Source: Chrysophaeum taylorii (taxonomy: Eukaryota; Sar; Pelagophyceae; Pelagomonadales; Pelagomonadaceae). Taken from it: a DNA stretch of 64,000 nt. Made by a program: the position numbers and the translations under genes. This document shows positions 42,549 through 52,709 of the stretch, piece by piece (positions within the stretch are counted from its first letter, which is position 1; each line of letters begins with the position of its first letter). Location: positions 1 to 64,000 of the forward strand of contig JAQMWT010000481.1 of assembly GCA_029834535.1 (NCBI GenBank), in the 5' to 3' direction. Below the pieces are notes generated by a model. It saw only the letters and a list, made by a program, of their open reading frames with translations, did no database searches and was not told the DNA's origin.

Positions 42549-43931
42549 TTAACACTTCAAAATTCGTAAAGGTCGACGGGACTTTTTGTGGATAATTGAG
42601 ACTTCCGAAATGGGGCGCAGGTCGTCGTCGTCGTCGTCGTCTTTTTTGCTCCTGGCCAGGAGCGGCCTCGTGTCTCGGAGCCAGGTGATGAGGAGATTGG
42701 CCGCGGCGTCGAGGTTGCCTTGGTGGACGAGGTGGACGGCGGTCCAGACCTCGCGGTGGTAGAGTTGGGCCGGTTGGGTGTTGGTCCGTTGGAGGAAGCA
42801 GGCAACCAGGTCAACGTTGCCGGCCTTGAGATCGACGTCGAGGGCCTCGACGGCCCTCATTTGCGGTGCCGAGAAGGGGAAGAGGGCATTGGGGGTGAGG
42901 GGAAAGTCTTCTCGCATCGTGAGCACGGGCCACGCGAGGAGCGCGCAATATACTAATCCGAGGCGCGATATGATGGGCCTCTGTGGCAGAGAATCGAAGA
43001 GCGTCACGAGCAAAATCAGTTTGTTCTCGAGGAAGTCGATGGAGGTGGTAACGGCGATAGCCTGATGAAAAGCGACCGCCACGAGGCGAAAGGCCCACAA
43101 CGGCAACACGAGGAGCCCACAAACCTCGAAAAGCACCCGGGTTCCAAAGGTTGCGGCGCCAATACCCCAGTCGGGCGCCGCGAGGACGACGTCAACGACG
43201 CGCGGGAAGAGCGTTCTGCGGCGCGCGGGTTTGAGGATTGCCCGGGCTTCGGCCGCCAAATCCCTCAACGCGAAAGTCCGCGCGACCCGCAGCCTACTGA
43301 GGCCCGACCCCACATAGCTGTGGGCGAGGGCGGCGACTCGCAACGCGGGCTCGTCGATCGCGAACGCCCACAGCGTCCAGAGCGAGAGAACGCATCGGTG
43401 CCAACCAAGGGCTGCGTGAAACCGCATTTCGACCATCGTCGCGCACGCCGCGACAGTCCAGCGGAGCCATCGCACCGGCACAAAGCCGAGCGTCCCCGCG
43501 CCGACCGTGGCGATCGCAAAGGCGATCACTTGGGTGCGGTGGTCGACTATGACACGAAACAGAGGGATCGGGCACCACCGAGGTCGTCGAAATGCCCGCA
43601 CGGGGTAGCCCAACGGCTTGCGGATCGCCCGCGCCGGCGCGGCGCTGCAATTCAAGAGGTAGCACCCGATCCAGTCTCGTGTGTAGAGCGCACACCACAC
43701 CACGTAGAACCACTGCATGGAGGGTTTCGGATGGTGAATTCGACATACTCTACGATGCGGCGAAAGAAAGGCAATGTACTGTGAAAAATTAGAAAACAGC
43801 CACAGCGTGCGCGCCGTTGTGGCGTGCCCGGATCCACCCGGCCCAATCAAACACGAACCATCCATTCGGAGAGAGAGAAGTCGGCCTCCTAATTTACATA
43901 GGAGAGGAACGAGAGAGAAGAGGCGGGACAC
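42549..43931 (-). CDS. Multipass membrane protein, possibly HTTM-like
   Basis: The product has up to 460 residues; the start is uncertain. A Met at 43,719 (MQWFYVVWCALYTRDWIGCY) would begin just before the first conserved-looking part. There are several hydrophobic segments (for example VIAFAIATVGAGTLGFVPV, VLSLWTLWAFAI, LLVLPLWAFRLVAVAF, LILLVTLF). AALAHSYVGSGLSRLR recalls the Y..SG..KL segment of HTTM/vitamin K-dependent carboxylase-related proteins, but the match is weak. The soluble C-terminus is helical with an aspartate run encoded by GAC repeats. Function unknown. Confidence 0.55.
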   Translation of the reverse strand: MSRLFSLVPLLCKLGGRLLSLRMDGSCLIGPGGSGHATTARTLWLFSNFSQYIAFLSPHRRVCRIHHPKPSMQWFYVVWCALYTRDWIGCYLLNCSAAPARAIRKPLGYPVRAFRRPRWCPIPLFRVIVDHRTQVIAFAIATVGAGTLGFVPVRWLRWTVAACATMVEMRFHAALGWHRCVLSLWTLWAFAIDEPALRVAALAHSYVGSGLSRLRVARTFALRDLAAEARAILKPARRRTLFPRVVDVVLAAPDWGIGAATFGTRVLFEVCGLLVLPLWAFRLVAVAFHQAIAVTTSIDFLENKLILLVTLFDSLPQRPIISRLGLVYCALLAWPVLTMREDFPLTPNALFPFSAPQMRAVEALDVDLKAGNVDLVACFLQRTNTQPAQLYHREVWTAVHLVHQGNLDAAANLLITWLRDTRPLLARSKKDDDDDDDLRPISEVSIIHKKSRRPLRILKC

Positions 43932-44100
43932 TTGGTGAGGTGCGGCTACTCGGGGCTAGGACGAGACTATATACGGCGCATCAGTGAGCGCGCGCTCCAC
44001 GACTGGGAAAACAGAGAGAGATATTGGCGGAAATTTTCGGGACAGTTTTCGTGTCTGAGAGAGAGTGAGAGAGAGAGCGGCGCTTCGGAGAGGGCGCGGC

Positions 44101-44101
<1 letters not shown>

Positions 44102-44138
<37 letters not shown>
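44102..44138 (+). repeat. AGT trinucleotide array
   Basis: About twelve AGT units. Confidence 0.95.
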
Positions 44139-44351
44139 TGTGAGCGACGACGACGACGTTCGACCAGCACTAAAGTATCATCATGGTGACGTGACGAGAG
44201 TGGCGCATTATATGGATGAGATGCTGGACGAGGTTCGGCTGTTGTTGGCAAGGGCGCGCTGTTCTTCTTGTTTGAGAGATGCAAGCGCGGCCCACGCTTG
44301 CAGCAGCTTGCAGAGACGGTATCATCAAGATGCCATATATTGCGTGGCACG

Positions 44352-44480
44352 TAGAAGAAGAAGAAGAAGAAGGGTGAAGAAGAAGGGTGAAGAAGAAGAA
44401 GGGTGAAGAAGAAGAAGGGTGAAGAAGATGATGAGCGAAGAAGAAGAAGAGCGAAGAAGAAGAAGAAGAAGAAGAAGAAG
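44352..44480 (+). repeat. GAA-rich microsatellite tract
   Basis: Purine-rich tract of GAA units interrupted by GGGT; it could form triplex DNA. Confidence 0.9.
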
Positions 44481-44535
44481 GACGGGAGCTCGACGGCAGC
44501 AGCGGCTTTGTCGGCGGCGCGCTGAGGAGCGTTAG

Positions 44536-47442
44536 TTATTGGCGGCCCGCGTACATGGCGTTCATGGCGTTTCGACGCCGTTCGTCCATTTGCGCTTGCT
44601 GCTGGCGAGACTGCTGGGCGATGGCGCGGAGGTGGTCGCGGAGCTGGGGGGGTATGGAGCCGTGGTCTTTTCGCCGATGGCGCGCGTAGATTTTGAGGAG
44701 GGCCCAGACGCGGCGGCACGTGTCGCAGCCGCCGCCCTGGGCGGTGCCTTGCGCGTTGATCGTGCAGGTCTTGGGGTGATTGAGGAGGAGTTTCATCTTG
44801 GCACAGTTGGCAAACTTGCACTGGGGGTCCTTGCAGCCGTAGGTGTGTTCGACGAGCTGCATGTGGAGCTGAATGAGACGCTGACGGTCGGGGCGCTGTT
44901 CTTCCTTGGCCTGTTCTCCTCCGACCGATGCCATCCGGAAGGGCTGCTTTTCGGGGAGGAGGTTTTTCTGGGTCCTGAAGCAATTCTCGCAGAGACTAAA
45001 GTTCTGGTCCCTTTCCGAGGTCCAGTAGGTGCCGGCGTTGATGTCCTGCTGGCAGTGCGAGCAGGCCGTGGTGAACTTGGGGACCTCGGGGTTGTGCATG
45101 TGGTAGAGGGCCATCATCGAGGTGTGCTTGGCGCGCCGGAGTTCGTCGAACTGGTAGTGGTTTCCCTGGCAAAGGTTGAGGAAGAGTTGCCGCGTGTCGT
45201 AAAAATCCGACTCGATCAACTCGTCGTTGTCTCGCGTCTCGTCCTCGAGGATCTTCGGCGTCGAGTTGGCGGTGGTGGTGGCGGCCGCCGCCGCGGCCGC
45301 CGCTTTGGCGGCCGCGGCTGCCGCCGCGGCGGGCGAATCGGAGGCGTCGGCGGGAAGCTCGGAGGTCGGCGCGGCGGCGGCATCGGCGTGCACTAGAGCG
45401 CCTGGCGGCGGTTCCTCGCGCTCGACGACGATGGCGTCGTTGTTGGTGGGTTGGTTTTGTCTCTCCGAGGGGCGCGGGCGGCGGGCCATCTCGCGCGCGA
45501 ACTCGCGCGGACAGAGGTAGGCGACTATGAACGACTCCTTCATCGGCTGGAGGATCTTGCCCATGCGCGCGACAAGGGTGTCCTGGGGCACGTCGTCGTC
45601 GTCGGGCGCGCCGTCCGAGCGGAGGCCGCCGCGCTCCTTGGTCTTTGTCGGCGGGAGCACGGCCGAGGAGGCCTTCTTTTCCTTCTTCGGCTTGGGCTCG
45701 GCGCGGCCCGAGGCCTCGTCCTCGAGCTGCTTGAGGACGTTTTCGGCCTCGCCGGGCCAGTAGTCGCCCTCAAAGTAGGGGACGAGGGTGGCCGACTTGT
45801 CGGCCTTGAAGTGCTCGTCCCAGAGGTTAGTGATGTGGGTGACGATGCCCTCGCGCTTGGCCTTTTTGAGGAGCGAGACGTACCACTGGCGGAGGCGGTC
45901 GTCCTTTGGCGTCTTCTGGTCCTCGGGGTGGCAGAAGAAGATGTAGTCGTCGCCCTTGCAGGGCGGGCAGGCCCAGATGTGTGCCGTGTGGAAGCCTCTT
46001 TGCTTGACGTCGGCGAGATAGGCGATGAGCATCTCGTGGTAGACCATGGTGCGGTACTTGCGCGGTCGGAAGTAGTGCACCGAGTCGAGATAGGAGACGT
46101 AGACGCGTCGCTGGTTGGGCTGGGGACAGTCGTGGCCGTACTCGTAGAGGTACATGCCGAACAAAATGACGTCCACGCCGTCGATCTCCTGGAATAAGAG
46201 GACGCACTTGGAACGGGCCGGAAACTCGCGCGGATAGTCCGAATATCTGGAGATCATCCCCGGCTTGACCTGATGGGTCTGGTCGATGTTCGAGACCTGG
46301 CGCACGTAGACGCGCGGCGCCTCGTCGTACGGCGTCCCGGGGGCCGCCCGGGCTTCGGCGTAGGCGTCGGTCAGGGCCTTGGTCACGCGCTCCTCGAGGA
46401 ACCTCGAGAGCCCCGTGTGTTTGATGTCCTTGGCGCCGAGCGGCTTGGCGGGCGGTTCGCGCGGCGGGTGCGGCGCGCGCAGCTGCATCACGCAGTCCGG
46501 GCAGTGGTAGGGGGTGTTCCCCTTGTTCATCCGGCCGTTGAAGAGCGCGCAGATCTGATGGACCCATCGCTTGCACCGCGAGCACTCCACCCACGGTTCC
46601 TCCGGCGACTCGTCGTTCTTCTTCTTCTGGAGATCGCGCTTGTGGAGAACCATGTCGGGCACGGGCAGCTTCTCCTTGTCCTTGATTTTGTCGTAGCACT
46701 GCTGGCACCAGTGGTACTGGTTGCGACCACCCGTAAAATAGTAGGCGTTCCGCCGGATGCGCACGCCGTTGCACGTCGTTCCGTTGCAGTGGTAGACGGG
46801 CGGCTCGAAGAGCAACTTGGCGCCGCCGCACAGCACGCACGCCTCGCCGTTATCTTTGCAGTGCGTTTCTTCCGCGTCCATCGACTGGATCAGCTGGTGG
46901 TAGTGCTTCTCGAATATCGTCTTCATGTCCCGCGCGATCATCCCCACCTCGGACTGCGGCCCGTTGTACAAGATGGCGTTGTCGAACGTCAGCCGCACGT
47001 CGTCGCCAAAGTCGGAGATTACCTTGTACGAATTCGACTCGAGACGCTTCTGGATCGTCCCGAGGTCCATCGGCTTTTTTATCACGTCGAAGTAGTCGGG
47101 CAAGTTCAGCTCCACCGGGTCTACGGGCTTCATGAAGATCCACGCGTTCTCGTGTCCCGTCAGCTTCTTGAGCAGCGGCGACACTTTTTGCCGGATCTTG
47201 GTGGCCGTCAGCCGCAGCGACGTCTTGAGCGACTCGAGGTGCGCCTTGATTTGGTCGGGCGAGAACGAGTTCAACAACGACGTCGCGTCGTCCATGCGCT
47301 CCAGCCCGCGCGCCCCCGCAGACGACGACGACGACGACGACATCGGTCCCCGCGGCGCCGCCGGCCCTTGGAGCGGCGCCGCCGGCCCTTGGAGCGGCGC
47401 CGCGAGGCCCGTCGTCCCGACGCCTCGCTGCCCCGCTGCCGC

Positions 47443-47473
<31 letters not shown>

Positions 47474-48076
47474 TTCGGGTCCACCCGCACGCCGGGCGGC
47501 CGCGCCTGCGGTCTCGCCCCCGCCCCCGCCGTCGACGCTCCCGCGCCGCCGGCGTTCTGCGCCGAGCGCGGCGGACCCATGCCGCTCGCGGGGTCGCCCA
47601 TCCCCGCGTCGGCCGCCGACCCGCCGCCGCCGCCGCCGCTCCCGCGCCTCTCGTCCCTCGCGCGCTGGGCGGCTCTCTGGATCGCGGCGCGCACCGGCCC
47701 GCACACGGCGCACCGCGGGTCCTTGCACCGGTGGTAGTGCGCGAGCACGTACCGCGACGACACGCAGTGCGGCGTCTGGCACTGCTGGTCCTTGCAGTGC
47801 GCGATGTGCTTCCACAGCTCCTTCATCCGCGCGCACAACGGCGTCACGGTGCACGTCCCGTTCTCGTACGGACACTTGGACGCATGTCGCAACAACAACA
47901 GCCGCTGCTGCTGCTGCCGCAGCACGTGCTGCCGCTGGTAGTTGCGCTGCTGCTGCTGCTGCTGCGGCGTCTGACCCGCCGCGCCCGCCGCCGCCGCGCC
48001 CGCCTGCGGCGGCTGCCCGGGGACCGCCACGGCCTGCGCCCGCGTGAGCCCGTCCGCAGCGGTGGCGCCCGCCGTC

Positions 48077-48110
<34 letters not shown>

Positions 48111-48997
48111 CCTGCGGTGGCCGCGGCGCGCCGCCGGGCGGCTGCTGCGCGACGACGAGCGCCGGCTGCTGCGCGACCGCGGGAACCTGCGGCGGCGGCG
48201 CGCTCACCGCCTGAGGAGGGGGCTGCGCCACGTCGAAGGACGGCTGCTTGGCCACCACCGGCGCCTCGACCTTGATGCCGTGCTGGGTGTACCCGTTTGT
48301 CGCGCCGTCGTGCCCGCCGTGATACCTCTGGGCGCCAGGGGCCCGCGTATTCGCGACGACCGACGGGTACCCCCCCGCCGCCGCCGCGGCCGCCGCCTGG
48401 GCGGCACCCATCGGCGGCATCTGCTGCGCCCCGTTGTTGGCCGCGCGCACCGCGTACGTCGGGTGCGCCGCCGCCGCCACCGCCGCCCCGGCCGGCACGG
48501 CGTGCGGCTGCTGCTGCGCGGCCTGCGCGGCCGGCTGCGGCGGCGCGGCGTCGGTCGCGGGCGCGCCCACGCGCTCCGACATCTGCTTCTGCTGCTGCGC
48601 GCGCAAACCCATCGCCATCGCCAGACTCTGGAGCCGCTTTTTGAGCGTCTGGGTGTCCTTATATTTGTCCTGCGCAAAAAATAATCACCGTCGCGCCTCG
48701 ACGCGCTACGACTCACGAACGACTCGGCGGTCCGGAACAGGGACTCTTCGAGGCGCCGCGCCATTTGGGGGAGCTTTTGCATCCAGTCGGCGGGGGCGTT
48801 GGGCTTGCGCGCTTGGAGGAGCCGCGCGCTGCGAGAAAGTGACCGACTTTAGGTTTGCGCGTAACGTACATGTTTGTGATCATGCGCCGGCGTTCCTGGA
48901 GATGAAGATCCGGCGAGTACCACTGGGGCTGCCGCGGGGCCGTCCGCTTCTCCTGGACCACCCCGTTTGCGATCTTCGGGGCCTCCATCGATGTCAT
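44536..48997 (-). CDS. p300/CBP-type histone acetyltransferase (KIX-TAZ-bromo-PHD-HAT-ZZ-TAZ)
   Basis: Three exons: 48,997-48,870, 48,828-48,717 and 48,669-44,536. The two introns (41 and 47 nt, GT..AG) keep the frame and give 1,457 residues. Exons 1-2 encode a plant-HAC-like KIX region (LQERRRMITN, ARLLQARKPNAPADWMQKLP, ARRLEESLFRTAESF). Counting from the start of exon 3 plus 97 residues, the order is a Q/A/P-rich linker; TAZ1 (RHASKCP ... CAVCGP) at about 335-405; bromodomain (ENAWIFMKPVDP) at 585-675; PHD/RING (CVLCGG ... CPDCV) at 690-805; KAT11 HAT at 830-1,050; ZZ (ACSHCQQDINAG) at about 1,275; TAZ2 at 1,340-1,425. The HAT keeps YLDSVHYFRPRKYRT, IWACPPCKGDDYIFFCHP and RLRQWY, which holds the tyrosine equivalent to the p300 general acid. 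It acetylates histones as a nuclear coactivator. A bromodomain, absent in plants, with a plant-like KIX fits a stramenopile. Confidence 0.95.
47442..47471 (+). repeat. CTG/CAG array in p300/CBP coding region
   Basis: About ten units encoding polyglutamine between TAZ1 and the bromodomain. Confidence 0.9.
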
Positions 48998-49275
48998 ACA
49001 CCGCTCGAGAGAGAGCCCGCCCCCTCGTCCTCCTCCTCTATGTGTCGGTTCGTCCGCGACTCTCTCTCTGCGTAATACAAAAACTTTTATATGTTGGGTG
49101 TATGGGCAGCTTCCACAACATACATCTCACCTTAATACCTACGATCTACCGGGAACGAGAGACCTACTGGCGGCGGCGGCTAGCCGTTGACACAGAACTC
49201 CGGCCCGTTGCTAAACACATTATTGCGGGGCTGATCCTTAATCTTATTCTTTCGGGTGCGGCGTACACCCGTGCA
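48998..49275. other. Upstream of p300/CBP
   Basis: Probable promoter/5' UTR between the active gene and its first partial duplicate. No motif is recognised beyond GAGA-rich sequence near 49,005-49,065. Confidence 0.4.
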
Positions 49276-49765
49276 GCGCCTACCCGCGCTCCGACATCTA
49301 CTGCTGCTGCTGCTGCTGCTGCTGGTGCACGCGCAAGCCCATCGCCATCTGCTTCTGCTGCTGCGCGCGCAAGCCCATCGCCATCGCCAGGTTTTGGAGC
49401 CGCTTCTTGAGCGTCTTGGTGTCCTTGTATATGTCCTGCGCAATCAATCATCGTGGCGGATCGACGCCTTCCGACTTACGAACGACTCGGAGGTCCGGAA
49501 CAGGGACTCTTCGAGGCGCCGCGCCATTTCAGGTAGCTTTTGTATCCAGTCGGCGGGGGGGTTCGGCTTGCGCGCTTGGAGGAGCCGCGCGCTGCGAGAA
49601 AGTGACCGACTTTAGGTTTGCACGTAACGCACATGTTTGTGATCATGCGCCGGCGTTCCTGGAGATGAAGATCCGGCGAGTACCACTGGGGCTGCCGCGC
49701 AGCCGTCCGCTTCTCCTGGACCACCCCGTTTGCGATCTTCGGAGCCTCCATCGATGTCTTAAACC
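49276..49765 (-). pseudogene. Partial duplicate of p300/CBP exons 1-3 (copy B)
   Basis: This aligns with 48,566-49,010 of the intact gene: exon 1 (MEAPKIANGVVQEKRTAARQ), both short introns, exon 2, and the first part of exon 3. Splice ends are kept (donor GTAAGT, acceptor GCGCAG) while the interior of the second intron has diverged. The piece ends after a glutamine run with a stop, so it could encode at most an isolated KIX segment. It is most simply a tandem duplication pseudogene. Confidence 0.8.
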
Positions 49766-49789
49766 GCTCCAGAGGGAGCCCCCCCCCTC

Positions 49790-49990
49790 GTCCTCCTCGG
49801 AGGAGACGCGCGCTGCGAGGAGGTGACCGACTCGAGGTTTGCGCGTAACGTACATGTTTGTGATCATGCGCCGGCGTTCCTGGAGATGAAGATCCGACGA
49901 GTACCACTGGGGTTGCCGTGCAGCCGGCCGCTTCTCCTGGACCACCCCGTTTGCGATCTTCGGGGCCTCCATCAGAGAGCTCGTACTCCT
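49790..49990 (-). pseudogene. Partial duplicate of p300/CBP exon 1 and start of exon 2 (copy C)
   Basis: A second, shorter duplicate containing MEAPKIANGVVQEKRPAARQ and LHLQERRRMITNM and the first intron. It directly follows copy B and breaks off in exon 2. The pattern is a head-to-tail array of three 5' ends. Confidence 0.78.
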
Positions 49991-50107
49991 CCTCAAATCT
50001 CGGCACGGATCTGTGTGCAGATATCCGTTGTAGAGAACTCCGGCCCGTTGTTAAAGCTACTCCCCGCGCAGGCCCACAACGCCTTGTCACGTACCTTCGT
50101 GACGCCT

Positions 50108-50341
50108 TCACGCCTCGTCCAGGTTCGCTGGCGCGGCGGCCGGGAAGACCAGTCTTCGGAGAACTTCCATCATCTCGATCATGGCGCGGTGTGTCCTTCC
50201 TGCCGAGGGAGTGTCGTTGTTTCGGCCAAACGGCGCCCTCGCCAGGTCGGCGACGGGCTTATCTCGCGTTTCTTTCTTTTCCCATACAGGACGATACGGC
50301 TTTGTCGCGTTTTTGGTCACCAACTCGTCCCCTTGAAGCAT
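50108..50341 (-). other. Open frame of 77 residues, possible gene fragment
   Basis: Begins MLQGDELVTKNATKPYRPVW and continues RDKPVADLARAPFGRNNDTP. The sequence is well balanced and not low-complexity, so it may be a fragment of a real coding region, but no family is recognised and neighbouring frames are closed. Confidence 0.25.
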
Positions 50342-51620
50342 AAAACCAGAGCCTTCCAGCCGCGAACCCGACCGCGAGCTTCCGCCGCCGCTCGGGCCGC
50401 ACCCGCGACGAGCGCCTTCAATGATCGGGTAGGTGCCACCCCGCGCAGCGCTCGTTCCACACTATATATCGGCGCGCTACTGCGTCACCCGTGCCCACCG
50501 CTCGAGTAGCGTTTGAATCGCGCAGCCGCTACGACGTCAAATCCACCGAGGCCTCGAGGCGACTCCGAACGCAATCCTCCAGCTTGGAGGCCTAAAGTGC
50601 TCGAATTGTTGCTGCGCAGCCTGAGGTGATGGCCCTTTCTATCGAGGGCGCATCCAAGGTTGGAAAGCCATGGAAATTAACACTGAAAGTGCGCGTCCTG
50701 TTTTCTCGTTTTGTCGACGTGATTGCCGACCCAATTTATGCGAGGCTGATTGAATCAAGCCGCAGAATCTCGCGACGTCGAGGCATTTCAGTTTTTTGGC
50801 TCAATCGCCGACTCAGCATGTCTTCAACGAGCAAGATAGATCTCGCGCGTGGACCTTTGCGACGACAGGCGTCGACTTATCAGTAGTGAAACTCTTTCAG
50901 GCCGTCGCCGACTCTGAACAAAATTATCTTCTTCTTCTTCGACTTGCAAGATCTCGCCGCAAACAACACGGCGCGGGGCGATGGTGGGCGCTCGCCTGCG
51001 CTCTTCAACGAGCATCTTCCCATGTCGACTGGCGGGACCCGATTTTATTTTCTATCCGCTCGTTTCCAAAATCTCTGTGGAAGACCTGGGCCCTGATCAA
51101 AGTTGCCTGTCCTGGCACGTTTCTCTCGCTAGGCCTGCCTGGTGCTCTCCGCTCCTTTCACAACAGCAGCAGCAGCAGCAACTAAAAGGTTCTGGTTTTG
51201 GCGTACTATCTCCAAGCTCCAAGTCAATCCCATCATTTCGAAGAACCCGATGCGCGCCCGAGCGAATTGGGTGTCTGTTTGCCCGTCAAGCTCCTCGACG
51301 CGGCGATAATGAATACGAAGCACGCTGCGTCGCCTTATTATAAATTTCCGGGCCTCGAAACGGCAATGGGGTAGCTTGGGGGGCGCATGGCACACTTATA
51401 CGACAACAACAACAACAACAACAACAAAGAGCGTGCCTCGAGAATAAAATTCTGTCGAGCCGCCCCACGGATGATGATCTATCGTAAGCAGCGTTGCCGC
51501 CGCAGTAGCACATCATGCTACGCGTACGACCAGCTGGAAGTTCAAGACATGAGCCCCTTTGAAGGAAGGAAGAAAGAAAGAGAGAGAGAGCGAGAGAAAT
51601 AAAAAGGAACGACTATCTAA
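50342..51620. other. Intergenic region without recognised gene
   Basis: Lower GC than neighbours. It contains short arrays of CAG (51,165-51,181) and CAA (51,403-51,427) and a GA-rich tract (51,567-51,598). Short frames are not supported. Confidence 0.5.
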
Positions 51621-52454
51621 TTATTGAGGCGGCGGCGGCGAGACGTAATCGTCGTAACTCAAAAGGACGGCGTCATCCGAAGAGTCATGAGCAGATGGGA
51701 GCTGCGACACCCCTTCTCGATCGTAGGCCGCCTCAAAGAGACGCTTCTCGTGGAGCTGGCGGTCGGTGATGTAGGGTTTGAAGCGCGGCGTGGCGTAGAG
51801 TGAATTTTTCGAGGTGCGGAGGTTCTGGTCGAGTAGTCCCTCGACGGCGTGGATGGCAGCAGAAACGGGGTCCACCGCGACAAGGCCCGGGAGCTCTTGC
51901 TCGACCCTCTCTCGAAGCGACGAGAATCCCGCACACCCGAGGACGACGACGTCGGCTCCGGCTGCCCGCGCCTGCTCGACGACTCGCGGCGCGACCATAT
52001 CGTCGTCGAGGACGTCCTTGACGCGAGCATCGATCGAGGCGATTCCGGCGCACCGGTCCTTAAAGCCGAGGCGGGCGATGCCGTGTCTGAGGAGGGGGAC
52101 CCACGACGGCGACGTCGTCACCACGGCAAACTCGTCGCCGAGCAGGAGCGCTGTCGCGCAGGCAGCGTCGAGGAGGCCGACGACGGGGCACTCGAAGAGT
52201 TCGCGCGCGCAGTGTGTCAAAGGGTGGTCGCTAAAGCAGGCGACGACCGCGGCGTCGAAGGGGCGCCCGGGGTTGAGCATCAGCTCCAGCGACGGCGGCG
52301 TCGAGAGGATTTCGTCGTAGAGGGACTCGATGGTCTCGGGGCCACTGTGGGGCTGCACGCACTCGACGGCGTACCTGCTTCGGACGGACGCGCGGATCCT
52401 GGCGGTGAACGCGGCGCTCGTGTTGGGGTTCACGATCAATATCCGTCGATGCAT
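51621..52454 (-). CDS. Asp/Glu/hydantoin racemase family protein (DCG1-like)
   Basis: The protein has 277 residues. RRILIVNPNTSAAFTARI is the N-terminal signature of the family. VVACFSDH with Cys73 and VVVLGCAGFS with Cys174 place the two catalytic cysteines of cofactor-independent racemases, one in each half of the pseudo-symmetric fold. GLLDAACATALLLGDEFAVV is also typical. Members racemise hydantoins or related amino-acid derivatives; yeast DCG1 is linked to allantoin/nitrogen metabolism. The substrate is not predictable here. The length is slightly above the usual 240-250 because of a C-terminal tail ending SPPPPQ. No intron. Confidence 0.93.
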   Translation of the reverse strand: MHRRILIVNPNTSAAFTARIRASVRSRYAVECVQPHSGPETIESLYDEILSTPPSLELMLNPGRPFDAAVVACFSDHPLTHCARELFECPVVGLLDAACATALLLGDEFAVVTTSPSWVPLLRHGIARLGFKDRCAGIASIDARVKDVLDDDMVAPRVVEQARAAGADVVVLGCAGFSSLRERVEQELPGLVAVDPVSAAIHAVEGLLDQNLRTSKNSLYATPRFKPYITDRQLHEKRLFEAAYDREGVSQLPSAHDSSDDAVLLSYDDYVSPPPPQ

Positions 52455-52709
52455 GAATGAAGACGCTTTTGCTTTGGTGCATTATGCCACACCCCTTGTC
52501 TTCCCCTGTTTGTTCCCCACCTTTTTTTTGGGGGGCGCCCCCCAAATCAAAATTCAAATTCATTCACAACCCGAACGAACGAACCTCCAGGGTCGTGTTC
52601 TCACCACCACCACCACCCCTGGTCGCCGCATCGAGTTTGCAAAATTGCTCATCATCATAGATGAACCGGTCCCTTCGCCTCCTAAAAAACCAGGCTCCTA
52701 GATCTGAAT

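Larger units (their letters stand above)
43932..44535. other. Simple-repeat-rich intergenic region
   Basis: No gene supported. It holds an AGT array at 44,102-44,138 and a long GAA/GAAG-rich tract at 44,352-44,480, lying between two convergent-free minus-strand genes. Open frames across it are repeat artefacts. Confidence 0.7.

Noticed and set aside
43967-44983. Minus-strand frame across the GAA and AGT arrays
   Set aside because: Made of F, L, S and T runs from microsatellites and overlaps the end of p300/CBP in another frame.
46273-48684. 803-codon plus-strand frame opposite p300/CBP
   Set aside because: Shadow of the acetyltransferase gene; arginine/leucine-rich without domains.
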